A stretch of 64,000 bases of DNA from Aeromonas salmonicida subsp. salmonicida (GCF_001643305.1 NZ_LSGW01000069.1:1-64000), one strand, 5' to 3'. Positions 25,566 to 37,852 are shown, numbered from the stretch's first letter. Program-made: numbers and translations. Notes: a model not told the origin generated them from the letters alone.

Positions 25566-26039
25566 CTAGCTGGCCTTGATCGACAAGGTCAGCACAAAGC
25601 GCGCCATCGCCTCATCCCCATTCAGTGACGGGCAAGTCGCCACCACCTGGATAGGACGATTGACTCTCTGCCCCGTCGCCAATGATTCGTCGATCATGGC
25701 ATCTATCTCTTCCCCGGCGGCGCAATCAAACTGCACATCCCCTTCGGGCCGCTTCAGAAACTCCCCCTGCACATCTTTAAAAGCAAAATGTACCTTCTTG
25801 CCCCTCGTCCGCCCTTTCTCCATTACCAGCAATCCCCCCACCAGATCGGCACCGGTCGCCAGGGCGCCGAAATACATGCTGCCCAGATGGTTGCGCGTAC
25901 GCCAGCCAAGAGGAATGCGAATACGCAGTGCCTTCGCATCCATCCGTTCGATAACGGGGGCACAAAAGCCGATAACGGGAATGTAGCGCCAGGCAAACAG
26001 CCGGAGCGCCAGATTGGCTTTGAAACGTTGCAGGTCCAT
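25566..26039 (-). CDS. DUF4442 hot-dog-fold (PaaI-type thioesterase-like) protein
   Basis: A 157-residue protein with the DUF4442 pattern: IRIPLGWRTRNHLGSMYFGA, then ADLVGGLLVMEKG, then FKDVQGEFLKRPEGDVQF. The fold is the acyl-CoA thioesterase hot dog, and the RTRNHLGSMYFG helix is where PaaI-type enzymes bind the acyl group; no substrate is known. I use the ATG at 26039 (MDLQRFKANLALRLF), where family similarity begins. The frame is open to 26141, and an ATG at 26075 is also possible. A terminator upstream separates it from mdlB. Confidence 0.78.
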   Translation of the reverse strand: MDLQRFKANLALRLFAWRYIPVIGFCAPVIERMDAKALRIRIPLGWRTRNHLGSMYFGALATGADLVGGLLVMEKGRTRGKKVHFAFKDVQGEFLKRPEGDVQFDCAAGEEIDAMIDESLATGQRVNRPIQVVATCPSLNGDEAMARFVLTLSIKAS

Positions 26040-26141
26040 ATGCAAACTGATCCGATGAGTTAATGTAAACAGCATGTTGCCACGCAACCACCCTTCTCTA
26101 CAAGGTTGCCGATCACGCTTCTGCTGCTTGTCGGTGAACAC

Positions 26142-26179
26142 AAAAAAAGAGGGAACCCTCGGGCTCCCTCTCTTTTTTA
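26142..26179 (-). terminator. Terminator after mdlB
   Basis: The hairpin AGAGGGA...TCCCTCT carries A and T runs on both ends (AAAAAAA and TTTTTT), just past the mdlB stop. Confidence 0.9.
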
Positions 26180-26194
26180 CAACGGGCCTTGCGA

Positions 26195-27946
26195 TCAGGC
26201 CCGTTTCTCCTCCAACCAGGCCCCCTGACTCTGCATCTCGAACAGCTGGGCGTAGTGTCCTCCCTGCGTCATCAGCTCACCGTGGGTGCCCCGCTCATTT
26301 ACCTGACCACGAGAAAGCAGCAGGATCTCGTCGGCATCGACTATGGTCGAGAGCCGGTGAGCGATGGCGATGGTGGTGCGGCCACGGCGGGCTGCAGCCA
26401 GCGCTGTGGAGAGCGCCAGCTCGGTCTGGGAATCCACGCTGGCGGTGGCTTCATCCAGGATGAGGATGCGCGGATCCCCCACCAGGGCGCGGGCGAAGGA
26501 GAGCAACTGCCGCTGACCGGCGGAGAGGTTCTTGCCCCCCTCCTCCATCAGGGTGTTGATCCCCTCTGGCAGACTCAGCACGAAGTCTGCCAGCTGTACC
26601 TCGGTCAATGCCTGCCAGAGGCGGGCCTCGTCGATGCCGTCACGGCCGAGCCGCAGGTTTTCCGCCAAAGTTCCAACGAAGATAAAGGGATCCTGCTGCA
26701 CCAGACCTATGCTGCGGCGCACCGCCGCCAGCGACAGTTCAGCCATGGGGTGATCATCGAAACGGATGGTGCCCTGATCCTGCGGATAAAACCCCATCAA
26801 CAGGCTGATGATGGTGGACTTGCCACTGCCGGTGTGACCCACCAGCGCCAGCATCTGGCCAGGGCGAGCGGCAAAGCTCACCTCCCGCAGCACCTGCTGC
26901 TGGCCATCGTAGGAGAAGCTCACCTTGTCGAAGCTGACCCGCCCCTGCAACGCAGGACTCTCGCCTTGCGTGCTCTCACGGGACTCGTCGAGCAGAGCAA
27001 ATACCCGCTCCCCGGCTACCATGGCCTGCTGCAGCTGGTTGAGCTGGTTGGTCATCTCGATGAGCGGCTCTATCATCCGCCCCAGATAGCTGATGAAGGC
27101 GTAGAGCACCCCCACCTGGATGGCGCCACCCGCACTCAAGCCCTCGCGGGCAAACAGAGCCAGCAGGCCTATCAGCACCATCATGTAGAACAAATCGATG
27201 AGGGGGCGCAGCAGAATACCGTTGATCTTGAGGCTCTTGAGCCGCGCCGACCAGTGCTGCTGGTTCACCTCTGCAAAGGCGTTGGCGAAGTGGCGCTCCT
27301 GTACCATGGCCTGAATGACCGGCATTCCCTGCAGCGACTCATTGAGGCGGCTGTTGATGTCGGAGAGCAGGCTGCGGGTCGCCCGTACCACGGGCACGCT
27401 CAATTTCTGGTAGAGCCACATCACAGCCGCCACTGCCGGCAGCAAGCAGGCGCACACCAGCATCAACCGCACATCCAGCAGGGCCATGGAGATAAGGATG
27501 CCACACAGCAGCACCACTTTTTGTACCAGCAGGCCGATCACCTGCACATAGAGGTTCATGATGGCCTCTGTGTCGTTGGTGATACGGGAAATAAGCGAGC
27601 CGGAGCGATGTTGGTCAAAGTAGCGGGCCGGCAGCCGGATGGCGGTGGCAAACACTTGCTCGCGCAAGGTCTGCACCACAGCCTGGGCGATGCGGTTGAA
27701 ACGCAGGGATTGCAGATAGAAACCCGCCGCCGAGAGCACTTGCAGGCCAAGATACCCAGCCGCGATGGCAGCAATGGGAGGCCACACCAGCTGGCGCGGT
27801 GCCAGATAGTCATCGATAAAGAGCTTGATGAGCAGAGGGCCGGCCACTTCGGCGCCGGTGGCCAGCAGCAGGCAGATCCCCGCCTGAACCAGCCAGCGAG
27901 GATAACGGGCGCAATAAGCGAGCAGGCGTTTGATCGTTGGATTCAC
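26195..27946 (-). CDS. mdlB: ABC exporter subunit MdlB
   Basis: A 583-residue half-transporter with an N-terminal six-span type I exporter domain (about residues 15-310) and a C-terminal ATPase: Walker A GHTGSGKS, signature LSAGQRQLL, Walker B ILILDEATAS and switch histidine in AIAHRLS. It matches E. coli MdlB, partner of MdlA in a heterodimeric multidrug-resistance-like exporter. I prefer the GTG at 27946, with GGGGAG five bases upstream; an ATG at 27961 would add five residues. The GTG overlaps the stop of a 27-codon mini-ORF as GTGA. The partner mdlA is frameshifted here, so this subunit may lack a partner. Confidence 0.92.
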   Translation of the reverse strand: MNPTIKRLLAYCARYPRWLVQAGICLLLATGAEVAGPLLIKLFIDDYLAPRQLVWPPIAAIAAGYLGLQVLSAAGFYLQSLRFNRIAQAVVQTLREQVFATAIRLPARYFDQHRSGSLISRITNDTEAIMNLYVQVIGLLVQKVVLLCGILISMALLDVRLMLVCACLLPAVAAVMWLYQKLSVPVVRATRSLLSDINSRLNESLQGMPVIQAMVQERHFANAFAEVNQQHWSARLKSLKINGILLRPLIDLFYMMVLIGLLALFAREGLSAGGAIQVGVLYAFISYLGRMIEPLIEMTNQLNQLQQAMVAGERVFALLDESRESTQGESPALQGRVSFDKVSFSYDGQQQVLREVSFAARPGQMLALVGHTGSGKSTIISLLMGFYPQDQGTIRFDDHPMAELSLAAVRRSIGLVQQDPFIFVGTLAENLRLGRDGIDEARLWQALTEVQLADFVLSLPEGINTLMEEGGKNLSAGQRQLLSFARALVGDPRILILDEATASVDSQTELALSTALAAARRGRTTIAIAHRLSTIVDADEILLLSRGQVNERGTHGELMTQGGHYAQLFEMQSQGAWLEEKRA

Positions 27947-28064
27947 AGCGTCTCCCCACATCTTGTTTCAGACGCGAGTAACGGGCGCAACCAGGCAGTC
28001 AGTCGCCATTCAATGGTCGGGTTCACAAACTCTCCTCTACATCTTGTTCCAGTCGCTGGTAACG
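27907..28064 (-). repeat. Diverged tandem duplication across the mdlA/mdlB junction
   Basis: Two adjacent similar units, 27907-27983 and 27983-28064, each contain an mdlA tail followed by an mdlB head. The shared core on the plus strand is ACATCTTGTT(T/C)CAG. The units are alike at about three quarters of positions and differ by a few short indels. They join at a shared CGTTA. The downstream copy holds the functional mdlB start and the upstream copy the functional mdlA stop. Confidence 0.8.
27943..28026 (-). CDS. 27-codon mini-ORF between mdlA and mdlB
   Basis: It starts at GTG 28026, which overlaps the mdlA stop as GTGA and has GAGGAG five bases upstream. It reads VNPTIEWRLTAWLRP and stops in a TGA that overlaps the mdlB start, again as GTGA. 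The first residues copy the MdlB N-terminus (VNPTIKRLLAY). It is a by-product of the tandem duplication and may serve only to carry ribosomes from mdlA to mdlB. Confidence 0.55.
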   Translation of the reverse strand: MNPTIEWRLTAWLRPLLASETRCGETL

Positions 28065-29746
28065 AACCATGTCTGCATACCAGCCGTTGTGGGCCATCAG
28101 GACGCCATGGCGGCCCCGCTCACTGATGTGGCCCTGCTCCAGCACCAGGATTTCGTCGGCCTGCTCCACTGCCGTCATGCGATGACTGACCAGGATCAGC
28201 GTGCGTCTATGGGCCTTGAGCGCTTGCAGTATCTGCTGCTCGGTATGAGCATCCACCGCCGACAAGGCATCATCCAGCACCAAGATAGGCGCCGCCAACA
28301 GCAGGGCGCGGGCAATGGAAAGTCGCTGTTTCTGACCACCGGAGAGGGTCACACCCTTCTCCCCCACTTCGGTCTCATAGCCCTTGGGGAAGCGGCAGAT
28401 GTCATCGTGCACACAGGCGATGCGCGCCACCCGCTCTATCTCCTCCTGGCTGGCATCGGGCCTGCCGAGGGCGATGTTGGCCGCTATGGTGGTGGAGAAC
28501 AAAAACGGCTCCTGGGGCACATAGGCAAACTGGCCGCGCAGATCGCCAAGGGCCAGCTGCGCTATGGGCACTGCGCCCATGGTGAGCTCACCAAACGTGG
28601 GATTGGCAAGGCGCATCAACAGCTTGAGCAGCGAGCTCTTGCCAGCCCCGGTGCGCCCGACGATCCCCAGCATGCCACCGCTGTGGAGGGTGAAGTCGAT
28701 ATTGCGCAGCAAGGTGCGCTGCTCCAGCTGATAGCTCACCCCCTTGGCCTGGAGCGGGAAGGGAGAGACAAACACCGCCGGCTCCATCGGATCTTCGATG
28801 TCGCTGCGCTCGGCCAGCATGCTCTCGATGCGTGAATAGGCGGCGCTGCCCCGCTCTATGATGTTAAACAGCCAGGCGATGGCAAACATGGGCCAGATGA
28901 GCTGACCCAGATACATGGTGAAACTGGTGAGCTCCCCCAGCGTCAGCTCGTCACGCACCACCAGCACGCTGCCACCGGGTAGGAGCACCCGATACAGAGG
29001 TAGATGACAGGATCGAACTTGGCATCGATGCGTGCCACCGCCATGTTGCACGCCCCCGCCTGTCGGGTCAGTTCGGCAAAGCCCTTGTCTTCCAGGGATT
29101 CAACCGCATAAGACTTGAGCACCCGCACGCCAGAGAGCGCCTCCTGGGTCTTGTTGTTGAGACGGGAGAAGGCCCCCTGCGCCGCCTTGAACTCCTTGTA
29201 GATCTGGGTGCCGAAGCGGTTCATGAAGAATGCCATCACAGGCAGGGGCAGCAGGGAGAGCAGGGTCAGCTGCCAGGAGTACTGGCTGCACATGATGGAG
29301 AGCACCAGCACCCCGACTATGATGGAGTCCACCAGGGTCAGCACCCCTTCCCCGGCTGTCATCTCCACCGCCTGGATATCGTTGGTGGCGTGAGCCATCA
29401 AATCGCCGGTGCGGTGGCGCTGGTAAAAATCGGGGCTCATGCGGGTGAAGTGGCTGAACAGTCGGTTGCGCAGCACATAGGCAAGCCGGTAGGAGGCACC
29501 AAACAACATGACCCGCCATACGTAGCGCAGCAGATAAATGAGCAGACCGAGCACAAACAGCCCCGCCAGATAGCCCATCAGGGTGTCGTTGTCGAGAGAA
29601 CCTTTGGCGATGCCATCCACCACCCAACCCACCACTTTGGGCGGGATCACGGTCAACAGTGCCACCATCATCAGCAAGGAGATGGCGATCAGATAACGCC
29701 GCCACTGCTCCTTGAAGAACCAGCCCAGCCTTGAGAATACACTCAC
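28023..29746 (-). pseudogene. mdlA: ABC exporter subunit MdlA, frameshifted
   Basis: The gene starts at GTG 29746 (AAAGGA seven bases upstream; product begins VSVFSRLGWFFKEQWRRY). One frame encodes the first five spans through ARIDAKFDPVIYLCIG, then reads out of frame and stops at 28943. The rest of the protein continues in another frame from about 28976 (GGSVLVVRDELTLGELTSF) through Walker A GRTGAGKS, signature LSGGQKQRLS, Walker B ILVLDDALSAVD and HRMTAVEQ to the stop at 28023. E. coli MdlA has eight residues between IG and GGS, where only 11 bases remain, so about 13 bases seem lost near 28977-28990. Both halves are otherwise well conserved, which suggests a recent break or a sequence error. 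Confidence 0.85.
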
Positions 29747-29875
29747 GTAGATGTCCTTTGTCGCGGCCAGCCCAAGGCTGCCGCCCGTCACGGGGAAACG
29801 TAATGCAATCGCCCCCAGAAGGGGGCGATACGAGAGGGTCATGATAGCCTGAAGTGGCTGGCTTGAGAATTATTG

Positions 29876-32689
<2,814 letters not shown>

Positions 32690-32830
32690 CCCGTCTCGAT
32701 TCTCATGTCATGACCGTGTATCCGCTAACGGACCACTGGCTGTGAAAAATAACTGACTGCTATGTTACCGTTACTCTGCCCTGTCAGTGCAATAAAGATG
32801 TTGCAGGGCTTATGCTTACAGGAATCAATT

Positions 32831-33259
32831 ATGTCATTTATCACTACCTATTGTAGTCATTGCTTCACCAGAAACCGCCTGCCCGCCGAAAAAATGGATT
32901 CAAACGCGAAATGTGGTCGTTGCAAGTCCTCGCTTTTTGGTATCACACCTGTCATCGGCCGTGAGGATCAATTCGATATTCTTATCCAATCCGATCTTCC
33001 GGTCGTGGTGGACTTCTGGGCCAGCTGGTGCGGACCATGCCTACAATTTTCACCAATTTTTCAACAGGTTGCCAGCGAACTTAAGCCCCACTTCCGCTTT
33101 GTCAAAGTCGACACGGAACAACAAGCTGCCATCGCAGCCCGTTACGCCATCCGCAGCATTCCCACCCTGATGATATTCAAACAGGGCAAGATGGTGGCAC
33201 AACGCAGCGGCTCTCTGCCCAAAAGCCTGTTCAAGGAGTGGGTTGCCTCTGTGGCATAG
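32831..33259 (+). CDS. trxC: Thioredoxin 2
   Basis: A 142-residue thioredoxin with an extra N-terminal zinc-binding region. Two CxxC pairs (C8/C11 in YCSHC and C28/C31 in KCGRC) are followed by the thioredoxin domain with active site WCGPC (residues 66-70) and cis-proline in RSIPTLMIF. It reduces cytoplasmic disulfides, and in E. coli it is induced by OxyR under peroxide stress. The start ATG at 32831 has AGGA upstream; the frame runs back to 32762, but that part is not family-like. Confidence 0.94.
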   Translation: MSFITTYCSHCFTRNRLPAEKMDSNAKCGRCKSSLFGITPVIGREDQFDILIQSDLPVVVDFWASWCGPCLQFSPIFQQVASELKPHFRFVKVDTEQQAAIAARYAIRSIPTLMIFKQGKMVAQRSGSLPKSLFKEWVASVA

Positions 33260-33346
33260 CTTCAATTGATAAATAATTATTTAATTTTTGTTTTTCAAGT
33301 GTTTCGCGCTGCTTTGAGTCTGTGAGTCCCGGCATGATTTGACGAC

Positions 33347-33370
33347 TTCCCCCTGTTTCAAACAGGGGAA
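33347..33370. terminator. Inverted repeat between trxC and the SLC13 gene
   Basis: Arms TTCCCCCTGTTT and AAACAGGGGAA are separated by one base. It is about 90 bases past the trxC stop and 55 bases before the permease start, so it could be a trxC terminator or an operator for the permease. Confidence 0.45.
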
Positions 33371-33423
33371 TAATTGTAATCTCGGCAACACAACAACAAC
33401 CATAAATTAACCGAGAGAACACT

Positions 33424-34494
33424 ATGCACACATCGGCTGTACCCTCTACTACCCCATCTCGCTGGCTGGACATCAAATCCGGGATTGTCATCCTGGATGT
33501 GCTGTTGCTCTGTGCCATGCTGGCCTGGCTGCCGTTTGATCCCATGGTCAACAAAGGGCTGGGGATCCTGGTCTTCATCGCCATTCTCTGGCTTACCGAA
33601 GCCCTGCACGTCACCATCACGGCCCTGCTGGTACCTCTGCTGGCCACAGTGCTCGGGGTGCTTGACATGAGCAAATCCCTCACCGATTTTGCCAATCCTA
33701 TTCTGTTCCTGTTTTTTGGTGGTTTCGCCCTCGCAGCCGCCCTCTCCAAACAGGGATTGGATACCCTGATGGCGGGCAAGGTGATGCACCTGGCCAACGG
33801 TCATCTGGGCTGGGGGATAATATTGCTGTTTACCATCACGGCGGCCATGTCCATGTGGATCAGCAATACCGCCACCACCGCCATGATGCTGCCACTGGCC
33901 ATCGGTATGCTGGCACGGCTCGACAGCAAGAAGGAACGGGCCACCTTCGTCTTCGTACTGTTGGGTATCGCCTATAGCGCCAGCATTGGTGGCATAGGCA
34001 CCCTGGTCGGCAGTCCACCCAATGCCATCGCTGCCGCCCAGATGGGGATTGGCTTCACCGACTGGATGAAGTTTGGTGTGCCTGTGGTGCTGATCCTGAT
34101 GCCTTGCGGCATTGCCCTGCTCTATCTGGTGACCCGTCCGCAGCTCAACCACAGAGTGGAGATCCAGGATGTCACCATCATCTTGTTGATGCTGGCGGCA
34201 TTCGTGGTATTCCTGACCGAACTGGTCTCCAACACCGCCACCGCAGCCCTGCTCATCCCGCTGTTTGCCGGGGTGGCTGAAGCGCTGGGCGTATCCCCCA
34301 TCGTCATGGCGGTGCTGATCGCCATAGGTGCCTCCTGCGCTTTCATGCTGCCGGTCGCCACCCCACCCAATGCCATCGTCTTCGCCAGCGGTCATATCCG
34401 CCAGAAAGAGATGATGAAAGCCGGTATGGCACTGAACGTCGTGTTCACAGTGCTGCTGGCAGGGCTTGCCTACTTTGTCGGGGACATTCTCTGA
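33424..34494 (+). CDS. SLC13/DASS-family anion permease with apparent internal deletion
   Basis: A 356-residue membrane protein with both halves of the divalent anion:sodium symporter fold. The first half has MWISNTATTAMMLPLAIGM (SNT at 147-149) and VGSPPNAIAAAQMGIGF; the second has TELVSNTATAALLIPL (SNT at 269-271) and LPVATPPNAIVFASG. In VcINDY the two SNT motifs lie about 227 residues apart and the protein has about 460 residues. Here they are 122 apart, so about 105 residues (helices between the repeats) are missing with the frame kept. The join falls near residue 249 (base about 34170). The protein is unlikely to work as a normal transporter. The native substrate was probably a dicarboxylate. 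Confidence 0.8.
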   Translation: MHTSAVPSTTPSRWLDIKSGIVILDVLLLCAMLAWLPFDPMVNKGLGILVFIAILWLTEALHVTITALLVPLLATVLGVLDMSKSLTDFANPILFLFFGGFALAAALSKQGLDTLMAGKVMHLANGHLGWGIILLFTITAAMSMWISNTATTAMMLPLAIGMLARLDSKKERATFVFVLLGIAYSASIGGIGTLVGSPPNAIAAAQMGIGFTDWMKFGVPVVLILMPCGIALLYLVTRPQLNHRVEIQDVTIILLMLAAFVVFLTELVSNTATAALLIPLFAGVAEALGVSPIVMAVLIAIGASCAFMLPVATPPNAIVFASGHIRQKEMMKAGMALNVVFTVLLAGLAYFVGDIL

Positions 34495-34513
34495 TCCCCA
34501 AATGCCCTGAAAC

Positions 34514-34542
34514 AAAAAGCCCTCGCATTGCGAGGGCTTTTT
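34514..34542. terminator. Bidirectional terminator between the permease gene and glgP
   Basis: The hairpin AAAAAGCCCTCGC, ATT, GCGAGGGCTTTTT has A and T runs on both ends and sits between convergent genes. Confidence 0.92.
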
Positions 34543-34557
34543 CATATCAAGAGGTTA

Positions 34558-37035
34558 TCAACCTTGTACGTTGCAGCTCGTCAGATTCCAGATCCGATCC
34601 ACGTAGTCCTGGATGGAACGGTCCGAGTTGAACTTGCCCATGGTAGCCGAGTTGATGATGGCCTTCTTCGCCCACAGCGCCGGATCCCGGTACCAGGTAT
34701 CGATGAGCTTGTGCGCATCGGAGTAGGAAGCAAAATCGGCCAGGGTCAGGTAGGGATCACCCCCTTCCAACAAGGAGCGCTTGATGGAGGCCAGCTCGCC
34801 CGGACGGCCCGGCGTGAAGTAGTCGGTGTCGAACCAATCCAGCACGGCCTTGAGCTCTGAGTTGGCATAGTAGAAGTCGTACGGGTTGTAGCCGCGCGCC
34901 TTCAGAGACTTCACCTCATCCACGTTCAGACCGAAGATGGCGCAGTTTTCGGCACCCGCCTCTTCCGCGATCTCGATGTTGGCCCCATCCAGTGTCCCTA
35001 TGGTGATGGCGCCGTTCAGTGCCATCTTCATGTTGCCGGTACCGGAGGCTTCGTAACCTGCAGTGGAGATCTGCTCGGAGACATCGGCCGCCGGGATCAG
35101 CTTCTCGGCCAGACTCACGCGGTAGTTCGGCATGAACACCACTTTCAGCTTGCCCTGGATGCGAGCATCGTTGTTGACCCGTTCCGCCAGCTTGTTGATG
35201 GCGTAGATGATGTCCTTGGCCAGCTTGTAACCGGGCGCCGCCTTGGAGCCGAAGATGAACACGCGCGGGTGCATGTCATAGTCAGGATTCGCCAGCAGAC
35301 GACGGTAGAGCGCCATGATATGGATGAGGTTCAGCTGTTGGCGCTTGTACTCGTGCAGACGCTTGATCTGGACGTCGAAGATCGCCTCGGCACTCACATC
35401 GATGCCGGTTTCGGCCTTGATGACCTTGACCAGTTTCTCCTTGTTATGACGCTTGATGGTCATGAACTGCTGCTGGAATGCCTTGTCGTCGGCAAACTTG
35501 GTGACGGCGCGCAGCTTGTCGAGCTGCAGCGGCCACTCTTTGCCCACCACTTCGTTATAGAGCTCGGCCAGCTCCGGGTTGCAGGCCAACAGCCAGCGAC
35601 GGGGCGTCACGCCGTTGGTGACGTTGCACATCTTCTCTGGCCACAGCTCGGCGAACTCGGGGAAGAGATCCTCTTTCACCAGCTTGGAGTGGATCTCGGC
35701 CACGCCGTTCACCTTGGACGAACCGATCACGCACAGGTTGCCCATGCGCACCTTGCGTACATCCCCTTCTTCAATGATGGAGAGTTTGGCCTTGATGGCA
35801 TCGTTGCCTGGCCACTTGGGTTCGACCAGATCGCTCAGGAAGCGGGCGTTGATCTCGTAAATGACTTCCAGGTGACGGGGCAGCACCTTCTCAAACAGGC
35901 TGACGGACCACTTCTCCAGCGCTTCCGGCAACAGTGTGTGGTTGGTGTAGGAGAAGACCCGATAGCAGATGGCCCAGGCGGCATCCCAGTTCAAGTCTTC
36001 CTCATCCACCAGCACCCGCATCAGCTCGGGGATAGCCACGGTCGGGTGAGTATCGTTGAGCTGAATGGCAATTTGCGCGGCAAAATTGCTGAAGTCGCTG
36101 CCATGCACCCGCTTGTAGCGGCGCATGATGTCCTTGATGGAGCAGGCACAGAAGAAGTACTGCTGGATCAGGCGCAGCTCTTTACCCGCATCTGTTTCAT
36201 CATTCGGGTAGAGCACCTTGGAGATGGTTTCGGCCTGGGCTTTTTCAGCCTGGGAATCGATGTAACCACCGGCATTGAACACGTCCCAGTCGAAAAACTC
36301 GGAGGCGCGGGATTCCCACAGGCGCAGGATATTGACGGTGTGACCGCCAAAGCCCACCACAGGGATATCCCAAGGCACCCCTTTGATCTTGCGACCTGCG
36401 TGCCATACCTTCTTCAGGCCACCCTTGTCGCCGAACACGGTTTCCACATAGCCGTAGAGCGGGATCTCCTGCACGGATTCCGGGCGGCAGATCTCCCAGG
36501 GATTGCCATATTCACGCCAGGAGTCCGGGCGTTCGATCTGGCGACCATCCTTAATCTCCTGACGGAACAGGCCGTGCTCGTAATGGATGCCATAACCGAC
36601 AGCCGGGTAATTCAGGGTGGCAAGGGAGTCGATGAAGCAGGCAGCCAGGCGACCAAGGCCACCGTTGCCGAGCGCCATGTCCGGCTCTTGTTCACACAAA
36701 TCGGTCAGTTCCAGACCGAGTTCACCCAACGCCTCTTCACACACTTTGTACAGGGAGAGGTTGTGCAGGTTGTTGGAGGTCAAACGCCCCATCAGAAATT
36801 CAGCAGAGAGATAATGAATCGCACGAGTATCTTTCTTGAAATGAGTCTGCTGAGTACGGGTCAGGCGCTCGTACACCTGTTCGTTGACGGCGGCTGCGGT
36901 CGCTTTCCACCACGCTTCTGGCGAGGCTTTCTGTTCGCTTGTGCCCAAGGTAGAACGCAGGTGACGCACGATACTCGCCTTGAGCTGATCTTTATCCAGT
37001 TGGAGATCCTGGTCTGTCTTCTTCTTGGTAGCCAT
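34558..37035 (-). CDS. glgP: Glycogen/starch/alpha-glucan phosphorylase
   Basis: An 825-residue phosphorylase that releases glucose-1-phosphate from glycogen or maltodextrin. The pyridoxal-phosphate lysine is in [15 protein letters not shown]. Also visible are [12 protein letters not shown] near residue 135, HLNDTHP-type [34 protein letters not shown] and [11 protein letters not shown]. The length matches glycogen phosphorylases (about 815) better than the shorter MalP (about 797). No other glg genes are adjacent. The promoter lies in the AT-rich region 37036-37340. Confidence 0.93.
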   Translation of the reverse strand: MATKKKTDQDLQLDKDQLKASIVRHLRSTLGTSEQKASPEAWWKATAAAVNEQVYERLTRTQQTHFKKDTRAIHYLSAEFLMGRLTSNNLHNLSLYKVCEEALGELGLELTDLCEQEPDMALGNGGLGRLAACFIDSLATLNYPAVGYGIHYEHGLFRQEIKDGRQIERPDSWREYGNPWEICRPESVQEIPLYGYVETVFGDKGGLKKVWHAGRKIKGVPWDIPVVGFGGHTVNILRLWESRASEFFDWDVFNAGGYIDSQAEKAQAETISKVLYPNDETDAGKELRLIQQYFFCACSIKDIMRRYKRVHGSDFSNFAAQIAIQLNDTHPTVAIPELMRVLVDEEDLNWDAAWAICYRVFSYTNHTLLPEALEKWSVSLFEKVLPRHLEVIYEINARFLSDLVEPKWPGNDAIKAKLSIIEEGDVRKVRMGNLCVIGSSKVNGVAEIHSKLVKEDLFPEFAELWPEKMCNVTNGVTPRRWLLACNPELAELYNEVVGKEWPLQLDKLRAVTKFADDKAFQQQFMTIKRHNKEKLVKVIKAETGIDVSAEAIFDVQIKRLHEYKRQQLNLIHIMALYRRLLANPDYDMHPRVFIFGSKAAPGYKLAKDIIYAINKLAERVNNDARIQGKLKVVFMPNYRVSLAEKLIPAADVSEQISTAGYEASGTGNMKMALNGAITIGTLDGANIEIAEEAGAENCAIFGLNVDEVKSLKARGYNPYDFYYANSELKAVLDWFDTDYFTPGRPGELASIKRSLLEGGDPYLTLADFASYSDAHKLIDTWYRDPALWAKKAIINSATMGKFNSDRSIQDYVDRIWNLTSCNVQG

Positions 37036-37422
37036 AAACCATTTCCTTCGTTACAGAATAATAAAATTGTTATCCCATCAGGGACCGGTGCTGTTGTTAT
37101 CTCAGAATATGTTCCGGCGTGGGCATACTAGCTAAAGCCGATGGTTTAAAAGTTAACGCAAGTCACACTTTAACGTATAAAAATGACAGTTCAAGCTTGA
37201 AAACCCTTTCCTGAAACTTATTAATCAGGAACATTCATTTCATTTAAAATCAGCCACTTAACAAATAAATGCAAATATAAATCCGTGAATAGGTTTTCAA
37301 TCATTGCCAAGTACTGAAAATCCATGAAAATAGCTGAAAATTCAGCGCACATTGAAAACGATTTCAATGTGCGCTGTTCATAAAGCATGATTGGCTCCCC
37401 GATGATGACGATCGACTCCCCT
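37036..37422. other. AT-rich region upstream of glgP
   Basis: About 390 AT-rich bases. The part near 37036-37200 should carry the glgP promoter; I saw only half of a possible CRP site (TCACA near 37160). The hairpin at 37343-37376 ends the DUF4250 gene. A 69-codon frame at 37221-37430 crosses that hairpin and is not convincing. Confidence 0.6.
37343..37376 (-). terminator. Terminator after the DUF4250 gene
   Basis: Perfect 15-base arms CAGCGCACATTGAAA and TTTCAATGTGCGCTG with a four-base loop, followed on the minus strand by a T-rich tract. Confidence 0.85.
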
Positions 37423-37620
37423 TCAACCATGGGCCTTGAACTGATTGCTCATGGGGTCGTAGTGATAGCCTATCTGCATTAACCGGGTCGCCAGTTGATC
37501 CTCCGTCATGTCGTAATAAGCCAGTAGTTCCTCCAGGCCATCACACTCCAACCGCAACTTTTCATTGATGATCCCGAGCAGGATATTGGCATCCAGCCGT
37601 TGCAAGGTACTGACGTCCAT
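37423..37620 (-). CDS. DUF4250-family small protein
   Basis: A 65-residue acidic, helical protein. The segments DANILLGIINEKLRLECDGL, LAYYDMTEDQLATRLMQIGY and HYDPMSNQFK match the DUF4250 pattern; function is unknown. Two ATGs lie six bases apart; I prefer 37620 because AGGAG is eight bases from it but only two from 37626. A strong terminator follows. A possible small membrane-protein frame ends in the TGA at 37625-37623, just upstream. Confidence 0.82.
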   Translation of the reverse strand: MDVSTLQRLDANILLGIINEKLRLECDGLEELLAYYDMTEDQLATRLMQIGYHYDPMSNQFKAHG

Positions 37621-37622
37621 CT

Positions 37623-37778
37623 TCATCTCTCCTCTTCATCCAGATACTGTATAACCATGGGCGCCACCTCCCTCTTTGTCCATAGCCTAAAAAACAAGCA
37701 CCCCGGTAAAAATAAAATATCTTTTACAATCAATAATATGAGTTCATCCCCTGCCAGCTTGATCACATTTTTGGCCAT
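37623..37778 (-). CDS. Possible small membrane protein upstream of the DUF4250 gene
   Basis: A 51-residue frame from ATG 37778 with one hydrophobic stretch (LILLIVKDILFLPGCLFFRLW) and a charged tail ending in YLDEEER. Its stop overlaps the first ATG of the DUF4250 gene, and its last codons supply that gene's ribosome site, as in translational coupling. The ribosome site of this frame is weak and I do not recognise a family. It may be spurious. Confidence 0.35.
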   Translation of the reverse strand: MAKNVIKLAGDELILLIVKDILFLPGCLFFRLWTKREVAPMVIQYLDEEER

Positions 37779-37808
37779 AAATGGCTTGTCACTGACCTGA
37801 GTTGCAAC

Positions 37809-37828
37809 TACTGCATACACATACAGCA
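37809..37828 (+). promoter_or_regulatory. LexA (SOS) box upstream of sulA
   Basis: TACTG-CATACACATA-CAGCA agrees with 16 of 20 positions of the LexA consensus TACTGTATATATATACAGTA, including both CTG/CAG cores with ten bases between. It ends 24 bases before the sulA start, where a repressor would block transcription. Confidence 0.9.
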
Positions 37829-37852
37829 TGGTTATCCATACAGGACAAACAT

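Noticed and set aside
26189..28126. A 645-codon plus-strand frame opposite mdlB
   Set aside because: It lies wholly antisense to the ABC exporter genes and its product is rich in H, Q and G with no recognisable domain.
33358..34545. A 395-codon minus-strand frame opposite the SLC13 gene
   Set aside because: Histidine- and glutamine-rich antisense product, typical of a shadow of a membrane protein gene.
35269..37131. A 620-codon plus-strand frame opposite glgP
   Set aside because: Antisense to glycogen phosphorylase, with no ribosome site or family motif.
37221..37430. A 69-codon minus-strand frame downstream of the DUF4250 gene
   Set aside because: It runs through a strong terminator hairpin and AT-rich DNA; no ribosome site.
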